A DNA stretch of 64,000 nt. It comes from CAZSDU01 sp964605775 (GTDB taxonomy: Bacteria > Bacteroidota > Bacteroidia > Bacteroidales > FEN-979). The notes beneath the pieces are model-generated. The model made no database searches. It saw only the letters and a list, made by a program, of their open reading frames with translations, and had not been told where the DNA came from. Position 1 is the first letter of the stretch, and every line of letters starts with the position of its first letter. Positions 1 to 8,045 of this stretch are shown here, in pieces. Location: assembly GCA_964605775.1 (NCBI GenBank), contig CAZSDU010000001.1:310001-374000 (forward strand), in the 5' to 3' direction. Position numbers and translations under genes: made by a program.

Positions 1-414
1 GACAATTCCTATGGCCCGGTCACGGTTCGATTGTTCTTCAGGGGAATCGGCATAACAGTGGGAATGAAAAAGCGTCAGCCCGCTAAGCATATCCGGATAT
101 TTACCGGCAAAGGCGAGGGCAACATATCCTCCCATTGAATGGCCAATCATCAGGCAATTCTTGATTTTGTTCTTTTTTAAAACAGTCCGGACAACATCAG
201 CCTGAAGTTCCATGGGATGGGACCCTGCCAGGCATTCGCTTTTCCCATGACCCGGAAGGTCAATACAGATCACGCGGTACTTCTCTGATAAAGCCTTGGA
301 AAATCGTTTCCAAATGTTAAGGGATTCTGTAAACCCATGAAGGAGTACGATAACTTTTCCTTTACCTTCATCTGTAAAGAAAATGTTCTTTTTACGAAAT
401 TTAATGACTGACAT
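1..414 (-). CDS. alpha/beta hydrolase, partial (C-terminus off the left edge)
   Basis: The first 138 residues of an alpha/beta-fold hydrolase read leftwards from the ATG at 414; the stop lies outside the window. Visible landmarks are the oxyanion-loop motif LLHGFTES near residue 24 and the nucleophile elbow GHSMGG near residue 92, where the serine would be catalytic. The segment DLPGHGKSE also fits the family. The acid and histidine of the triad would be in the missing part. No signal peptide is seen, so it is probably cytoplasmic. The substrate cannot be told from the sequence; esterase or C-C hydrolase are both possible. It starts 16 bases after the stop of the aminopeptidase gene and is probably co-transcribed with it. 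Confidence 0.85.
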   Translation of the reverse strand, partial: MSVIKFRKKNIFFTDEGKGKVIVLLHGFTESLNIWKRFSKALSEKYRVICIDLPGHGKSECLAGSHPMELQADVVRTVLKKNKIKNCLMIGHSMGGYVALAFAGKYPDMLSGLTLFHSHCYADSPEEQSNRDRAIGIV

Positions 415-430
415 AAAACCATTTTATCAT

Positions 431-1819
431 TTACAGATTCATTAATTGTTCAATTTCTTTCACGGTTTTCGGGATGGGTTTACCAAGAACGCGGTAACCG
501 TCAGCGGTTACCAGGATATCGTCTTCGATTCGGATACCACCAAAGTCCTTGTAGGTTTCGACTAGGTCGTAATGAATGAACTCCGGCAGTTTATTTTCAG
601 ATTTCCAGATATCGATTAACTCCGGGATAAAATAAATTCCAGGTTCAATGGTCATCACAAAACCTTCCTGCAATTTCCGTCCGAACCTCAGGAAAGCCAG
701 TCCGAATTCTTTACTACGTGTCACCTCTTCATCATATCCCACGAGGTTTTCACCCATTCCTTCAAGGTCGTGAACATCCAGTCCAAGCGGATGCCCAAGT
801 CCATGAGGAAAGAAAAGGGAATGGGCGCCTCTGGCCACTGCTTCATCAGGGTCGCCTTTCATGATGCCTAAAGCAATCAGTCCTTTGGCCACTTCGGTGG
901 CTGCAAGCATATGGATATCCCTGAAGGGAACTCCTGGTTTTACTGCTTTTATGGCTGCAAGGTTAGCTTCGAGAACCACTTCATAAATTCCTTTTTGTCT
1001 TGTATTGAACTTACCTCCTACCGGGACGGTCCGGGTGATATCGCTGGCATAATGCAATTTGTTTTCGCAGCCCGCGTCAATGACAAGCATACGGCCTTCA
1101 ACCAGGGTATTTCCGTGATAATGGTTATGTAACGTTTGTCCGTTAATCGATAAAATAACCGGGAAAGATACCTGTCCGCCCTGGGCAAGGGCAATGCCTT
1201 CGATGTTGCCTGCAATTTCCTGTTCCACCATCCCGGGTCTGGCCATTTTCATGGCGGTGGTATGCATTACATAAGCCAGATCCACCATTTTTTCAATCTC
1301 AGCGATTTCCAAAGCATCCTTTTTCATACGAAGTTTTACGATGGCTCGTATCAATTCCTCAGAAACATTGTTCTTTAATTCCAGGTGGGGAAGGGACAAA
1401 AGATCGGAAAGCCATTGAATGGTTTCGCCGCGATAAGGAGGAGCAAAGTGGATTTTCCTTCCCTGAGCCCGGGCCTTCCGGATCACCTCATTCAGTTCAG
1501 GAAGGATGGCTGTATGTATCACCCCTGCTTTGACGGCCTGATCTTGAATGCTGGGTTGTTTACCCATCCAGATGATGTCGTCAATCCCGACATCATTGCC
1601 GTAGATCCAGTCAGTGCCGTTATCCAGATCGATGATCCCGGCCAGATCGGGATGGTCGAGTCCGAAAAAATAAGAAAAATTGCTGTCCTGACGGAAGGCA
1701 TAGGTATTGGCCGGGTAATTAAAAGGGACTTCCTGATTTCCAAGAAAAAGAACAAGGCCTGAGGATAGCTCATCCTTTAATTTTTTTCTGCGATCGCTAT
1801 AGACATTTGAAGGGAACAT
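431..1819 (-). CDS. pepP: Xaa-Pro aminopeptidase (M24B)
   Basis: A 462-residue metallopeptidase expected to remove an N-terminal residue preceding proline. The N-terminal third is the aminopeptidase P N-domain (start MFPSNVYSDRRKKL). The C-terminal pita-bread fold carries the five metal ligands in the usual settings: Asp in VIDAGCE, Asp in ASDITRT, His in HGLGHPLGLDVHD, Glu in TIEPGIYF and Glu in IRIEDDI. Length is normal for the family and there is no signal peptide, so it should be cytoplasmic. It is divergent from the frdCAB genes, and the alpha/beta hydrolase follows 16 bases later. A TATATTTG box lies about 84 bases upstream on the minus strand. The family call is firm; the exact substrate preference is inferred. 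Confidence 0.93.
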   Translation of the reverse strand: MFPSNVYSDRRKKLKDELSSGLVLFLGNQEVPFNYPANTYAFRQDSNFSYFFGLDHPDLAGIIDLDNGTDWIYGNDVGIDDIIWMGKQPSIQDQAVKAGVIHTAILPELNEVIRKARAQGRKIHFAPPYRGETIQWLSDLLSLPHLELKNNVSEELIRAIVKLRMKKDALEIAEIEKMVDLAYVMHTTAMKMARPGMVEQEIAGNIEGIALAQGGQVSFPVILSINGQTLHNHYHGNTLVEGRMLVIDAGCENKLHYASDITRTVPVGGKFNTRQKGIYEVVLEANLAAIKAVKPGVPFRDIHMLAATEVAKGLIALGIMKGDPDEAVARGAHSLFFPHGLGHPLGLDVHDLEGMGENLVGYDEEVTRSKEFGLAFLRFGRKLQEGFVMTIEPGIYFIPELIDIWKSENKLPEFIHYDLVETYKDFGGIRIEDDILVTADGYRVLGKPIPKTVKEIEQLMNL

Positions 1820-1884
1820 AATTTAGATTGGTTTTGAATTGTGAAAATTTTGCATGGAATTGAGTGAATTAAAAATATAGTTTC

Positions 1885-1892
1885 TAATTTTG
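1885..1892 (+). promoter_or_regulatory. candidate -7 box for frdCAB
   Basis: TAATTTTG matches the Bacteroidota -7 consensus TAnnTTTG, 31 bases before the frdC ATG. A TTG at 1860-1862 lies 22 bases upstream and could serve as the -33 element. The spacing is slightly long, so the call is moderate. Confidence 0.5.
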
Positions 1893-1902
1893 ATACAAGG
1901 AA

Positions 1903-1910
1903 CAAATATA
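1903..1910 (-). promoter_or_regulatory. candidate -7 box for the pepP gene
   Basis: CAAATATA on the plus strand reads TATATTTG on the minus strand, an exact -7 match pointing at the aminopeptidase gene. No convincing -33 TTG is present at the expected distance. It lies 10 bases from the opposing frd box, so the two promoters would overlap. Confidence 0.4.
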
Positions 1911-1923
1911 TTAAAAGCTTGCT

Positions 1924-2595
1924 ATGAATTCTTCTTTTATAAAATTTTCTTCCATCACAAAAAAGATCTGGATGGCATTGCTGGGTCTTTTTCTGATGGT
2001 TTTTCTGGTGGTTCACCTCGGGATTAATTTATGTTTACTGCGCGAAGACGGAGGGCGCTGGTTCAACGATGCTGCCCATTTCATGGGGACCAACTATGTG
2101 GTCAAAGTATTTGAGATCGTCCTTTTTGCAGGATTTATATTACATATACTCCTGGGCATCATCCTGCAGGTCAGGAACTGGAGATCCCGTCCGGTAAGGT
2201 ATAAGGTCAACAATAAAACCTATACCCCTTTCCTTTCAAAATATATGATTTATACGGGAGGAGTGGTTTTACTTTTTCTGATCCTTCATTTTATGAATTT
2301 TTATTTCATTAAACTGGGATGGGTATCCAACCCGAATATCAGCCCTGATGGAGAACCTGATTTTTATCTCATTGCTCAGGCTTTATTCACCCGCCCCTTG
2401 TATTCCATCCTATATATCTTCCTGATCCTCATCCTTGCGTTTCATCTCAACCATGCGTTTCAGGCTGCATTTCAAACGCTGGGGCTGGAACATAAGCAAT
2501 ACAGTCCCTTTATCCGGACTTTTGGCGTGATTTATTCCATTATCGTTCCCTTAGGTTTCATCATCATCCCGATTTACTTTTTATTTATCCGTTAG
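1924..2595 (+). CDS. frdC: succinate dehydrogenase/fumarate reductase cytochrome b subunit
   Basis: A 223-residue membrane subunit with about five hydrophobic helices (near residues 15-38, 60-82, 107-128, 157-178, 195-221). Histidines placed as in di-haem FrdC/SdhC of the Wolinella/Bacteroidota type are at 31, 74, 122, 174 and 177, enough for two b-haems. It anchors the FrdAB catalytic dimer and exchanges electrons with menaquinone; mqnC at 31398 shows that this cell makes menaquinone by the futalosine route. The gene is followed 5 bases later by frdA. Whether the complex runs mainly as fumarate reductase or succinate dehydrogenase cannot be read from sequence; the frd name follows usage in Bacteroides. 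Confidence 0.92.
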   Translation: MNSSFIKFSSITKKIWMALLGLFLMVFLVVHLGINLCLLREDGGRWFNDAAHFMGTNYVVKVFEIVLFAGFILHILLGIILQVRNWRSRPVRYKVNNKTYTPFLSKYMIYTGGVVLLFLILHFMNFYFIKLGWVSNPNISPDGEPDFYLIAQALFTRPLYSILYIFLILILAFHLNHAFQAAFQTLGLEHKQYSPFIRTFGVIYSIIVPLGFIIIPIYFLFIR

Positions 2596-2600
2596 ATGTT

Positions 2601-4538
2601 ATGATTGAATTAAATTCAAAAATTCCCCAGGGCCCTTTATCACAAAAATGGACCTATTATAAAAATCATCAGAATCTCGTCAACCCGTCCAATAAGAGGA
2701 AACTGGATATTATTGTTGTCGGGACGGGTTTAGCCGGCGCTTCAGCTGCTGCTTCCCTTGGGGAGATGGGGTTCAATGTTAAAATATTCTGTTATCAGGA
2801 CAGTCCCCGCCGTGCTCACAGCATTGCAGCCCAGGGAGGGATCAATGCGGCCAAGAATTATCCCAATGATGGCGACAGTATTTACCGCTTATTTTATGAT
2901 ACCATCAAAGGCGGCGATTACCGTGCCCGAGAGGCCAATGTTTATCGTCTTGCAGAAGTAAGCAATGCCATCATTGACCAATGTGTGGCCCAGGGAGTTC
3001 CTTTTGCGCGTGAATATGGAGGATCTCTTGAAAACCGTTCTTTTGGAGGTGCTCAGGTTTCACGTACTTTTTTCGCCCGTGGTCAGACCGGACAACAATT
3101 GCTGCTCGGTGCTTACGGGGCACTGAGTCGACAGATCAAACTCGGTACGGTCAGCTTGTTCAACCGTCATGAAATGATGGATATCGTGATCATTGATGGA
3201 AAAGCAAGAGGCATCATAGCCCGCGACCTGATCACCGGCAAACTGGAGCGTCATTCTGGCCATGCCGTAGTGATTGCCACCGGAGGTTACGGCAATGTGT
3301 TTTATCTCTCCACCAATGCAATGGGCTCTAATGCCAGTGCCATCTGGCAAATTTTCAGGAAAGGAGCTTTCATTGCCAATCCTTGTTTTACACAGATCCA
3401 TCCTACCTGCATCCCCGTTCATGGAGATTATCAGTCGAAACTGACACTGATGAGCGAAAGTTTACGTAACGATGGACGAATCTGGGTCCCGAAGAAAAAA
3501 GAAGATGCCGAAGCCCATCGTCTCGGTAAACTTAAAGCCAATGATATTCCTGAAGCAGACCGTGATTTTTTCCTTGAACGCAGGTATCCCGCATACGGGA
3601 ATCTTGTTCCCAGGGATGTTGCCTCACGTGCGGCTAAGGAGCGTTGTGATGCAGGTTATGGCGTAGGGGAAACTGGGCTGGCGGTATTTCTTGATTTTAA
3701 AGAGGCCATCGGACGTCTGGGAAGGAATGTCATCGAAGAACGTTACGGAAATCTTTTCCAGATGTATGAAAAAATCGTGGATGAAAACCCTTATGAGAAT
3801 CCCATGATGATCTATCCCGCCGTACATTATACCATGGGTGGAACCTGGGTGGATTATGAACTGATGACCACGGTAACGGGATTATTTGCCGCGGGGGAAG
3901 CCAATTTTTCGGATCATGGAGCCAACCGTCTGGGAGCTTCTGCCTTAATGCAGGGACTTGCCGACGGGTATTTTGTCCTGCCTTATACCATTCAGAACTA
4001 TCTTTCCGGTGAAATAAAGATTCCCCGTATTTCAACTGATAAACCTGAATTTGAAGAAGCAGAGAATAAAATCCTGGAAAGACTTGAAAAACTGATTTCA
4101 ATCTCCGGTTCAAAAACCGTTGACCATTTCCATAAAGAACTGGGGAAAATCATGTGGGAAAATGTCGGTATGGGAAGGAATGAATCCGGACTCAGAAAAG
4201 CCATTGACCTCATTCGTAAACTCCGGGCTGAGTTTTGGAAAGAAGTGAAAATTCCGGGTGGAATCAATGAGCTGAACGTTGAACTTGAAAAAGCAAACCG
4301 GGTTGCAGATTTTCTTGAATTGGGAGAACTCATCACTCAGGATGCCCTTAACCGTATGGAAAGCTGCGGAGGTCATTTCAGGGAAGAATACCAGACAGAA
4401 GAAGGAGAATGTTTGAGAAACGACGAAGATTTTAAATATGTGGCAGCATGGGAATACCTCAGCGAAGGAGAATTCAGGCTTCACAAGGAGCCACTCAAGT
4501 ATGAGGAAATAGAGGTTAAGCAGAGGGTGTATAAATAA
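2601..4538 (+). CDS. frdA: succinate dehydrogenase/fumarate reductase flavoprotein subunit
   Basis: A 645-residue catalytic subunit interconverting fumarate and succinate. The FAD-binding Rossmann motif VVGTGLAGASAAASLG spans about residues 39-54. The histidine that carries covalent FAD is expected at H73 in RAHSIAAQGG. HPTCIP around residue 273 and the later HYTMGGTWVDY and GANRLGASAL segments are the substrate-site and capping-region signatures. The C-terminal helical domain is complete. It has no signal peptide and acts on the cytoplasmic face bound to FrdB and FrdC. It lies between frdC (5 bases upstream) and frdB (27 bases downstream); the downstream gap is filled by a heptamer repeat. 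Confidence 0.96.
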   Translation: MIELNSKIPQGPLSQKWTYYKNHQNLVNPSNKRKLDIIVVGTGLAGASAAASLGEMGFNVKIFCYQDSPRRAHSIAAQGGINAAKNYPNDGDSIYRLFYDTIKGGDYRAREANVYRLAEVSNAIIDQCVAQGVPFAREYGGSLENRSFGGAQVSRTFFARGQTGQQLLLGAYGALSRQIKLGTVSLFNRHEMMDIVIIDGKARGIIARDLITGKLERHSGHAVVIATGGYGNVFYLSTNAMGSNASAIWQIFRKGAFIANPCFTQIHPTCIPVHGDYQSKLTLMSESLRNDGRIWVPKKKEDAEAHRLGKLKANDIPEADRDFFLERRYPAYGNLVPRDVASRAAKERCDAGYGVGETGLAVFLDFKEAIGRLGRNVIEERYGNLFQMYEKIVDENPYENPMMIYPAVHYTMGGTWVDYELMTTVTGLFAAGEANFSDHGANRLGASALMQGLADGYFVLPYTIQNYLSGEIKIPRISTDKPEFEEAENKILERLEKLISISGSKTVDHFHKELGKIMWENVGMGRNESGLRKAIDLIRKLRAEFWKEVKIPGGINELNVELEKANRVADFLELGELITQDALNRMESCGGHFREEYQTEEGECLRNDEDFKYVAAWEYLSEGEFRLHKEPLKYEEIEVKQRVYK

Positions 4539-4540
4539 TT

Positions 4541-4561
4541 AGGAATTAGGAATTAAGAATT
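4541..4561 (+). repeat. short heptamer tandem array before frdB
   Basis: Three consecutive 7-base units, AGGAATT, AGGAATT and AAGAATT, fill the gap between the frdA stop and the frdB start. The array occupies the position where a ribosome-binding region would be. Confidence 0.7.
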
Positions 4562-4565
4562 TAAC

Positions 4566-5306
4566 ATGGATCTTACATTAACAATCTGGCGGCAGAAAGA
4601 TGCCAAGGCAAAAGGGAAATTTGAGATTTATCCCCTTTCGGGGATATCTCCTCATTGTTCTTTTCTTGAAATGCTTGATATCCTGAATGAGCAATTGATC
4701 CTGAAAGGTGAAGACCCTGTGGTTTTTGACCATGACTGCCGGGAAGGGATTTGCGGAATGTGCAGCCTGTATATCAATGGTCGTCCTCATGGACCGGATG
4801 ACGCGGTTACTGCCTGTCAGCTTCATATGCGTAAATTCAGGGACGGGGATACCATCGTGGTAGAACCCTGGCGTGCCAAACCTTTTCCGGTTATCAAAGA
4901 CCTGATGGTCGATCGTTCGGCTTTTGACAAGATCATTCAGGAAGGGGGTTATATTTCCGTCAATACGGGCGGGGCAACGGAAGCCAATAATATTCTTGTC
5001 AGGAAAGAAGCTGCTGAGCTGTCGATGGATGCAGCAGCATGTATCGGATGTGGAGCTTGTGTGGCCGCTTGTAAAAACGCATCTGCCATGCTTTTCGTTT
5101 CCGCTAAAGTCGCTCATCTGGCTCTCCTTCCTCAGGGGAAAGTCGAAGCCACGCAAAGGGTTAAGAAAATGGTCAAGATGATGGACGAACTTGGTTTTGG
5201 AAATTGCACCAATACCTATGCTTGCGAAGCAGAGTGCCCTAAGTTGATATCCCGTTCCAATATCGCAAGGCTGAACAGGGAATTTATGTGTGCCAAAGTC
5301 ATTTGA
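4566..5306 (+). CDS. frdB: succinate dehydrogenase/fumarate reductase iron-sulfur subunit
   Basis: A 246-residue electron-transfer subunit between FAD in FrdA and haem in FrdC. The N-terminal ferredoxin domain carries the [2Fe-2S] cysteines in DHDCREGICGMCSLY and a following TACQLH. The C-terminal domain has CIGCGACVAAC plus CTNTYACEAECPK, the two cysteine clusters expected to hold [4Fe-4S] and [3Fe-4S] centres. Length is typical of the Bacteroidota form. It is the last gene of frdCAB; a hairpin at 5365-5385 may end the transcript. Confidence 0.96.
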   Translation: MDLTLTIWRQKDAKAKGKFEIYPLSGISPHCSFLEMLDILNEQLILKGEDPVVFDHDCREGICGMCSLYINGRPHGPDDAVTACQLHMRKFRDGDTIVVEPWRAKPFPVIKDLMVDRSAFDKIIQEGGYISVNTGGATEANNILVRKEAAELSMDAAACIGCGACVAACKNASAMLFVSAKVAHLALLPQGKVEATQRVKKMVKMMDELGFGNCTNTYACEAECPKLISRSNIARLNREFMCAKVI

Positions 5307-5364
5307 TCCTCTTTTCTTAAATTTCTATCTTTCTTGTATTACCTTTCAGGGATAAAACCGATTA

Positions 5365-5390
5365 AGCCATAAAAACCTTATGGCTAAATT
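5365..5390 (+). terminator. hairpin after frdB, overlapping the RAYT start
   Basis: A perfect 8-base stem, AGCCATAA (5365-5372) with TTATGGCT (5378-5385) and a 5-base loop, is followed by AAATTTTTTATT. It can serve as an intrinsic terminator for frdCAB. The right arm contains the ATG of the downstream transposase gene, so it could equally be a REP-like end or a translational block. Confidence 0.45.
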
Positions 5391-5808
5391 TTTTATTACT
5401 CTTTGTACCCGAAAAGGAAGACCCTATTTCGGATCCATCATCAACGGGCAAACAGATCTTTCCCTGATCGGTAGAATTGTGGAGTTTGAAGCCCGTAAAC
5501 TGTCTAAGAAAAAACAGGAAATCCGGCTTGAAGAATGGGTCATCATGCCAAACCATGTGCATCTATTGTTATCCGGTTGCAATGGAGGAATGAGAAAAGA
5601 AATAAAGCGGTTTAAATATGCAGTGAAAAACTGGACCAATCTCTGCGGATTTGAGTTCCATTGGCGTGTAAGAATTTTCCATTATCCCATTCAGGATGAA
5701 GCGGAACTGAAACAGCGTAAATGCTATCTCAGAAAAAATCCTCTAGCATGGGAATCGGATCCCCTGAATCAGGAAAATCAGCTAAATTTGTCAAAAGAAT
5801 TGAGATAA
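5380..5808 (+). CDS. REP-associated tyrosine transposase (RAYT, Y1/HUH family)
   Basis: A 142-residue single-domain Y1 transposase of the IS200-like superfamily that nicks and joins single-stranded DNA at hairpin repeats. The HUH motif is visible as MPNHVHLLL (H59, H61). The candidate catalytic tyrosine is Y116 in KCYLRKNP, the position of the YIxxNP motif in the family. An N-terminal stretch usually found before FITLCT is missing or very short, and the segment FHWRVRIFHYPIQDE departs from the usual FxWQxxYYDHIIRDE, so it may be decaying. It is a lone gene without IS ends, as is normal for domesticated RAYTs. REP-like hairpins elsewhere in the window are possible substrates. Confidence 0.8.
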   Translation: MAKFFITLCTRKGRPYFGSIINGQTDLSLIGRIVEFEARKLSKKKQEIRLEEWVIMPNHVHLLLSGCNGGMRKEIKRFKYAVKNWTNLCGFEFHWRVRIFHYPIQDEAELKQRKCYLRKNPLAWESDPLNQENQLNLSKELR

Positions 5809-5831
5809 ACGATGGGCAATCATGAGATCAT

Positions 5832-6908
5832 ATGAAATTCAGTGAGATCCGGGGGCAGGAAGAAATAAAACGAAAGTTGATTCAGACGGTTTTGGATCAA
5901 AGGGTGAGTCATGCCCAGCTTTTCTATGGTCCGGAAGGATGCGGAAAACTGGCACTTGCGATTGCTTATGCACAGTTCATCAATTGTACCCATCCACGTC
6001 CCCTCCCCAATTCAGGTGAACCCCAAGGATTAGAAGCCGATTCCTGCGGTGTCTGTCCATCCTGTGTCAAATACCAAAAACTCATCCATCCTGATCTGCA
6101 TTTTATTGTCCCCGTGGCCGCTACGAAAAAGAATCCTAAAAAACCACAAAGCAAGCATTTCTTGGAAGACTGGCGAAAGTTCCTGATCGAACATTCTTAT
6201 GGAGTCACGATTCAGCAATGGTTTGAAGCCATTGAGATCGAGAACAAGCAAGGCATCATCAATGCAGAGGATTGCAACGAGATCATTACTACCCTTGGAT
6301 ATAAAAGCTATGAGTCAGAATACAAGGTGATGATCATCTGGTTACCAGAGAAAATCTTTCATTCCGCAGTACCAAAAATCCTCAAAATACTGGAGGAACC
6401 TCCTGAAAAAACATTATTTCTGCTGGTTTGCGATGATCCTTCCCAGGTTATCCCGACCATTTTATCAAGAACGTTAATGGTTCGGATTCCCCGGCTAAGC
6501 GGTTTCCTGCCATTTGAAGAAGTGGATGCAGGATTTTATCCTTCTTTCCGGCAATGGATGTTACAATGTCACGGTGGAAAAATTCCTGAACTGATCGCCT
6601 TTTCAACAGAAATAACTAAAACGGGAAGAGAGAAGCAAAAAAGTTTCCTGCAATATGGCCTTCAGACTATTGCCTATTGCAACTCCATCAATTATGGGCA
6701 AAAAATACCGACCCGGATTATAGGAGATGAACTTGAATTCATTCAGAAATTTTCGAAATTCATTACTTCAAAAAATCTTCCCGAATTTTCGGATCTCCTG
6801 AATACCGCCATTTTTCATATCGAGCGAAATGCCCATATCCCTACTCTTTTCCTCGACCTGTCGTTGAAATTTGTTAAGCAATTTAAACCTAATTTGCTAT
6901 CTTTGTAG
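5832..6908 (+). CDS. holB: DNA polymerase III delta-prime-like clamp-loader ATPase
   Basis: A 358-residue AAA+ protein of the clamp-loader family, which loads the sliding clamp onto primed DNA. The P-loop GPEGCGKLAL is at about residues 36-45, a zinc-type cluster (CGVCPSC) near 72-78, and a sensor region EEPPEKTLFLLVCDDPSQVIPTILSRTL around 197-218. The order holB-ricT-gldH-PBP fits Bacteroidota gene neighbourhoods. Odd feature: residues 54-70 (HPRPLPNSGEPQGLEAD) sit between NCT and the zinc cluster and look like a translated REP-type insertion (see findings). A promoter for ricT is embedded in its last codons. Confidence 0.85.
   Translation: MKFSEIRGQEEIKRKLIQTVLDQRVSHAQLFYGPEGCGKLALAIAYAQFINCTHPRPLPNSGEPQGLEADSCGVCPSCVKYQKLIHPDLHFIVPVAATKKNPKKPQSKHFLEDWRKFLIEHSYGVTIQQWFEAIEIENKQGIINAEDCNEIITTLGYKSYESEYKVMIIWLPEKIFHSAVPKILKILEEPPEKTLFLLVCDDPSQVIPTILSRTLMVRIPRLSGFLPFEEVDAGFYPSFRQWMLQCHGGKIPELIAFSTEITKTGREKQKSFLQYGLQTIAYCNSINYGQKIPTRIIGDELEFIQKFSKFITSKNLPEFSDLLNTAIFHIERNAHIPTLFLDLSLKFVKQFKPNLLSL
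5991..6041 (+). repeat. in-frame repeat-like insertion inside holB
   Basis: Fifty-one bases encode 17 residues beginning HPRPLPN, just before the zinc cluster of the clamp-loader protein. The C-rich start (cacgtcccctcccc) resembles the hairpin element at 48683-48721, which in the matching reading frame encodes PPQPLPTRREG. The length is a multiple of three, so the gene stays open. Confidence 0.4.
6898..6905 (+). promoter_or_regulatory. candidate -7 box for ricT-gldH-PBP
   Basis: TATCTTTG overlaps the last codons of holB and lies 18 bases before the ricT ATG. A TTTG at 6870-6873 is 24 bases upstream, longer than the usual spacing, so the -33 element is uncertain. Confidence 0.5.
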
Positions 6909-6923
6909 GGTTTTACTATAACT

Positions 6924-8045
6924 ATGGAAGAAGCTGAGGGCATTTCCCGGGAAACAAAAAACAATCCATTTCTGAGCCGTGGGTGCTGTCATGCTCCCCG
7001 GCTATATCATAAAAATGATGGACTTTTCCAGCACGGTTGCAGTAAATTTGATTCCTTCGACTGGCTGAAATCAATTCCCCTGCCGTTGAATCTGAAACCA
7101 TTCGAAATCATTGAGGTCAGGTTTAAGAACAGCCGAAAGGATTATTACCGCCTGCCCCCTGAAATGGAAGTGGCAGTGGGTGATATCGTTGCAGTGGAAG
7201 CCTCTCCGGGTCATGATATCGGGATCGTAAGCATGGTGGGTGAAATGGTGAGATTTTTATGTTTTAAGCATAAGTCTTTTAACCATGCTGACGACATCAA
7301 AAAAGTGTATCGCCGCGCCCGCCTTACTGATATTGAAAAATGGATTGCCGCCGTTGAAACAGAAACAGAAACCATGTTCCGGTCGAGGGAAATAGCCTCC
7401 GGTCTGAATCTGCAAATGAAGATCAATGATGTTGAATATCAGGGAGACAATACCAAGGCGGTTTTTTATTATACTGCCGAAGACCGGGTGGACTTCAGGG
7501 AGCTGATCAAACTCCTTGCTGAAGAATTCAAGGTACGTATCGAAATGCGCCAGATCGGGGCAAGACAGGAAGCTAGCCGCCTGGGTGGAATCGGTTCATG
7601 CGGGCGTGAATTATGCTGTTCCACCTGGATGAGCGACTTTAAATCGGTCACCACCAATGCAGCCAGGGTTCAGCAACTTTCCCTGAATCCCCAGAAACTT
7701 GCCGGTCAGTGCGGAAAATTAAAATGCTGCCTGAATTACGAATATGAAACTTATGTTGATGCCCAGAAAGATTTTCCCAGTTCCGACACCCTGCTGAAGA
7801 CCAGAAAGGGAGATGCCGCTCATCAGAAAACAGATATCTTTGAGAAGTTGATGTGGTACAGTTATCTGAATGATCCTTCAAATCTTATGGCTATCCCGCT
7901 TGAAAACGTAAAACAGATCCTGAACGAAAACCTCAATGGTAACTTACCTGAGAAACTTGAAGATTTCGCCAGAACAACAGAGAAAAAGACAGAAATTGAT
8001 AATGGCCTTGGTCAGGATGAGCTAACCCGTTTTGATCATTTATGA
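6924..8045 (+). CDS. ricT: PSP1/RicT family protein
   Basis: A 373-residue PSP1-domain protein. In Bacillus, RicT (YaaT) works with RicA and RicF as an iron-sulfur-containing complex affecting RNase Y maturation of transcripts. The PSP1 core starts around residue 60 (IIEVRFKNSRKDYYRLP). The conserved cysteine block GSCGRELCCSTW and the following GQCGKLKCCLNYE are intact. Additional cysteines in the N-terminus (GCCHAP, HGC) could extend a metal site. The stop overlaps the gldH start by 4 bases, implying translational coupling. The role in Bacteroidota is not established; the family call is firm. Confidence 0.88.
   Translation: MEEAEGISRETKNNPFLSRGCCHAPRLYHKNDGLFQHGCSKFDSFDWLKSIPLPLNLKPFEIIEVRFKNSRKDYYRLPPEMEVAVGDIVAVEASPGHDIGIVSMVGEMVRFLCFKHKSFNHADDIKKVYRRARLTDIEKWIAAVETETETMFRSREIASGLNLQMKINDVEYQGDNTKAVFYYTAEDRVDFRELIKLLAEEFKVRIEMRQIGARQEASRLGGIGSCGRELCCSTWMSDFKSVTTNAARVQQLSLNPQKLAGQCGKLKCCLNYEYETYVDAQKDFPSSDTLLKTRKGDAAHQKTDIFEKLMWYSYLNDPSNLMAIPLENVKQILNENLNGNLPEKLEDFARTTEKKTEIDNGLGQDELTRFDHL

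Noticed and set aside
4578..5156. A 192-codon minus-strand frame opposite frdB
   Set aside because: frdB is certain from its cysteine clusters; the antisense product is low in structure and has no promoter or family signature.
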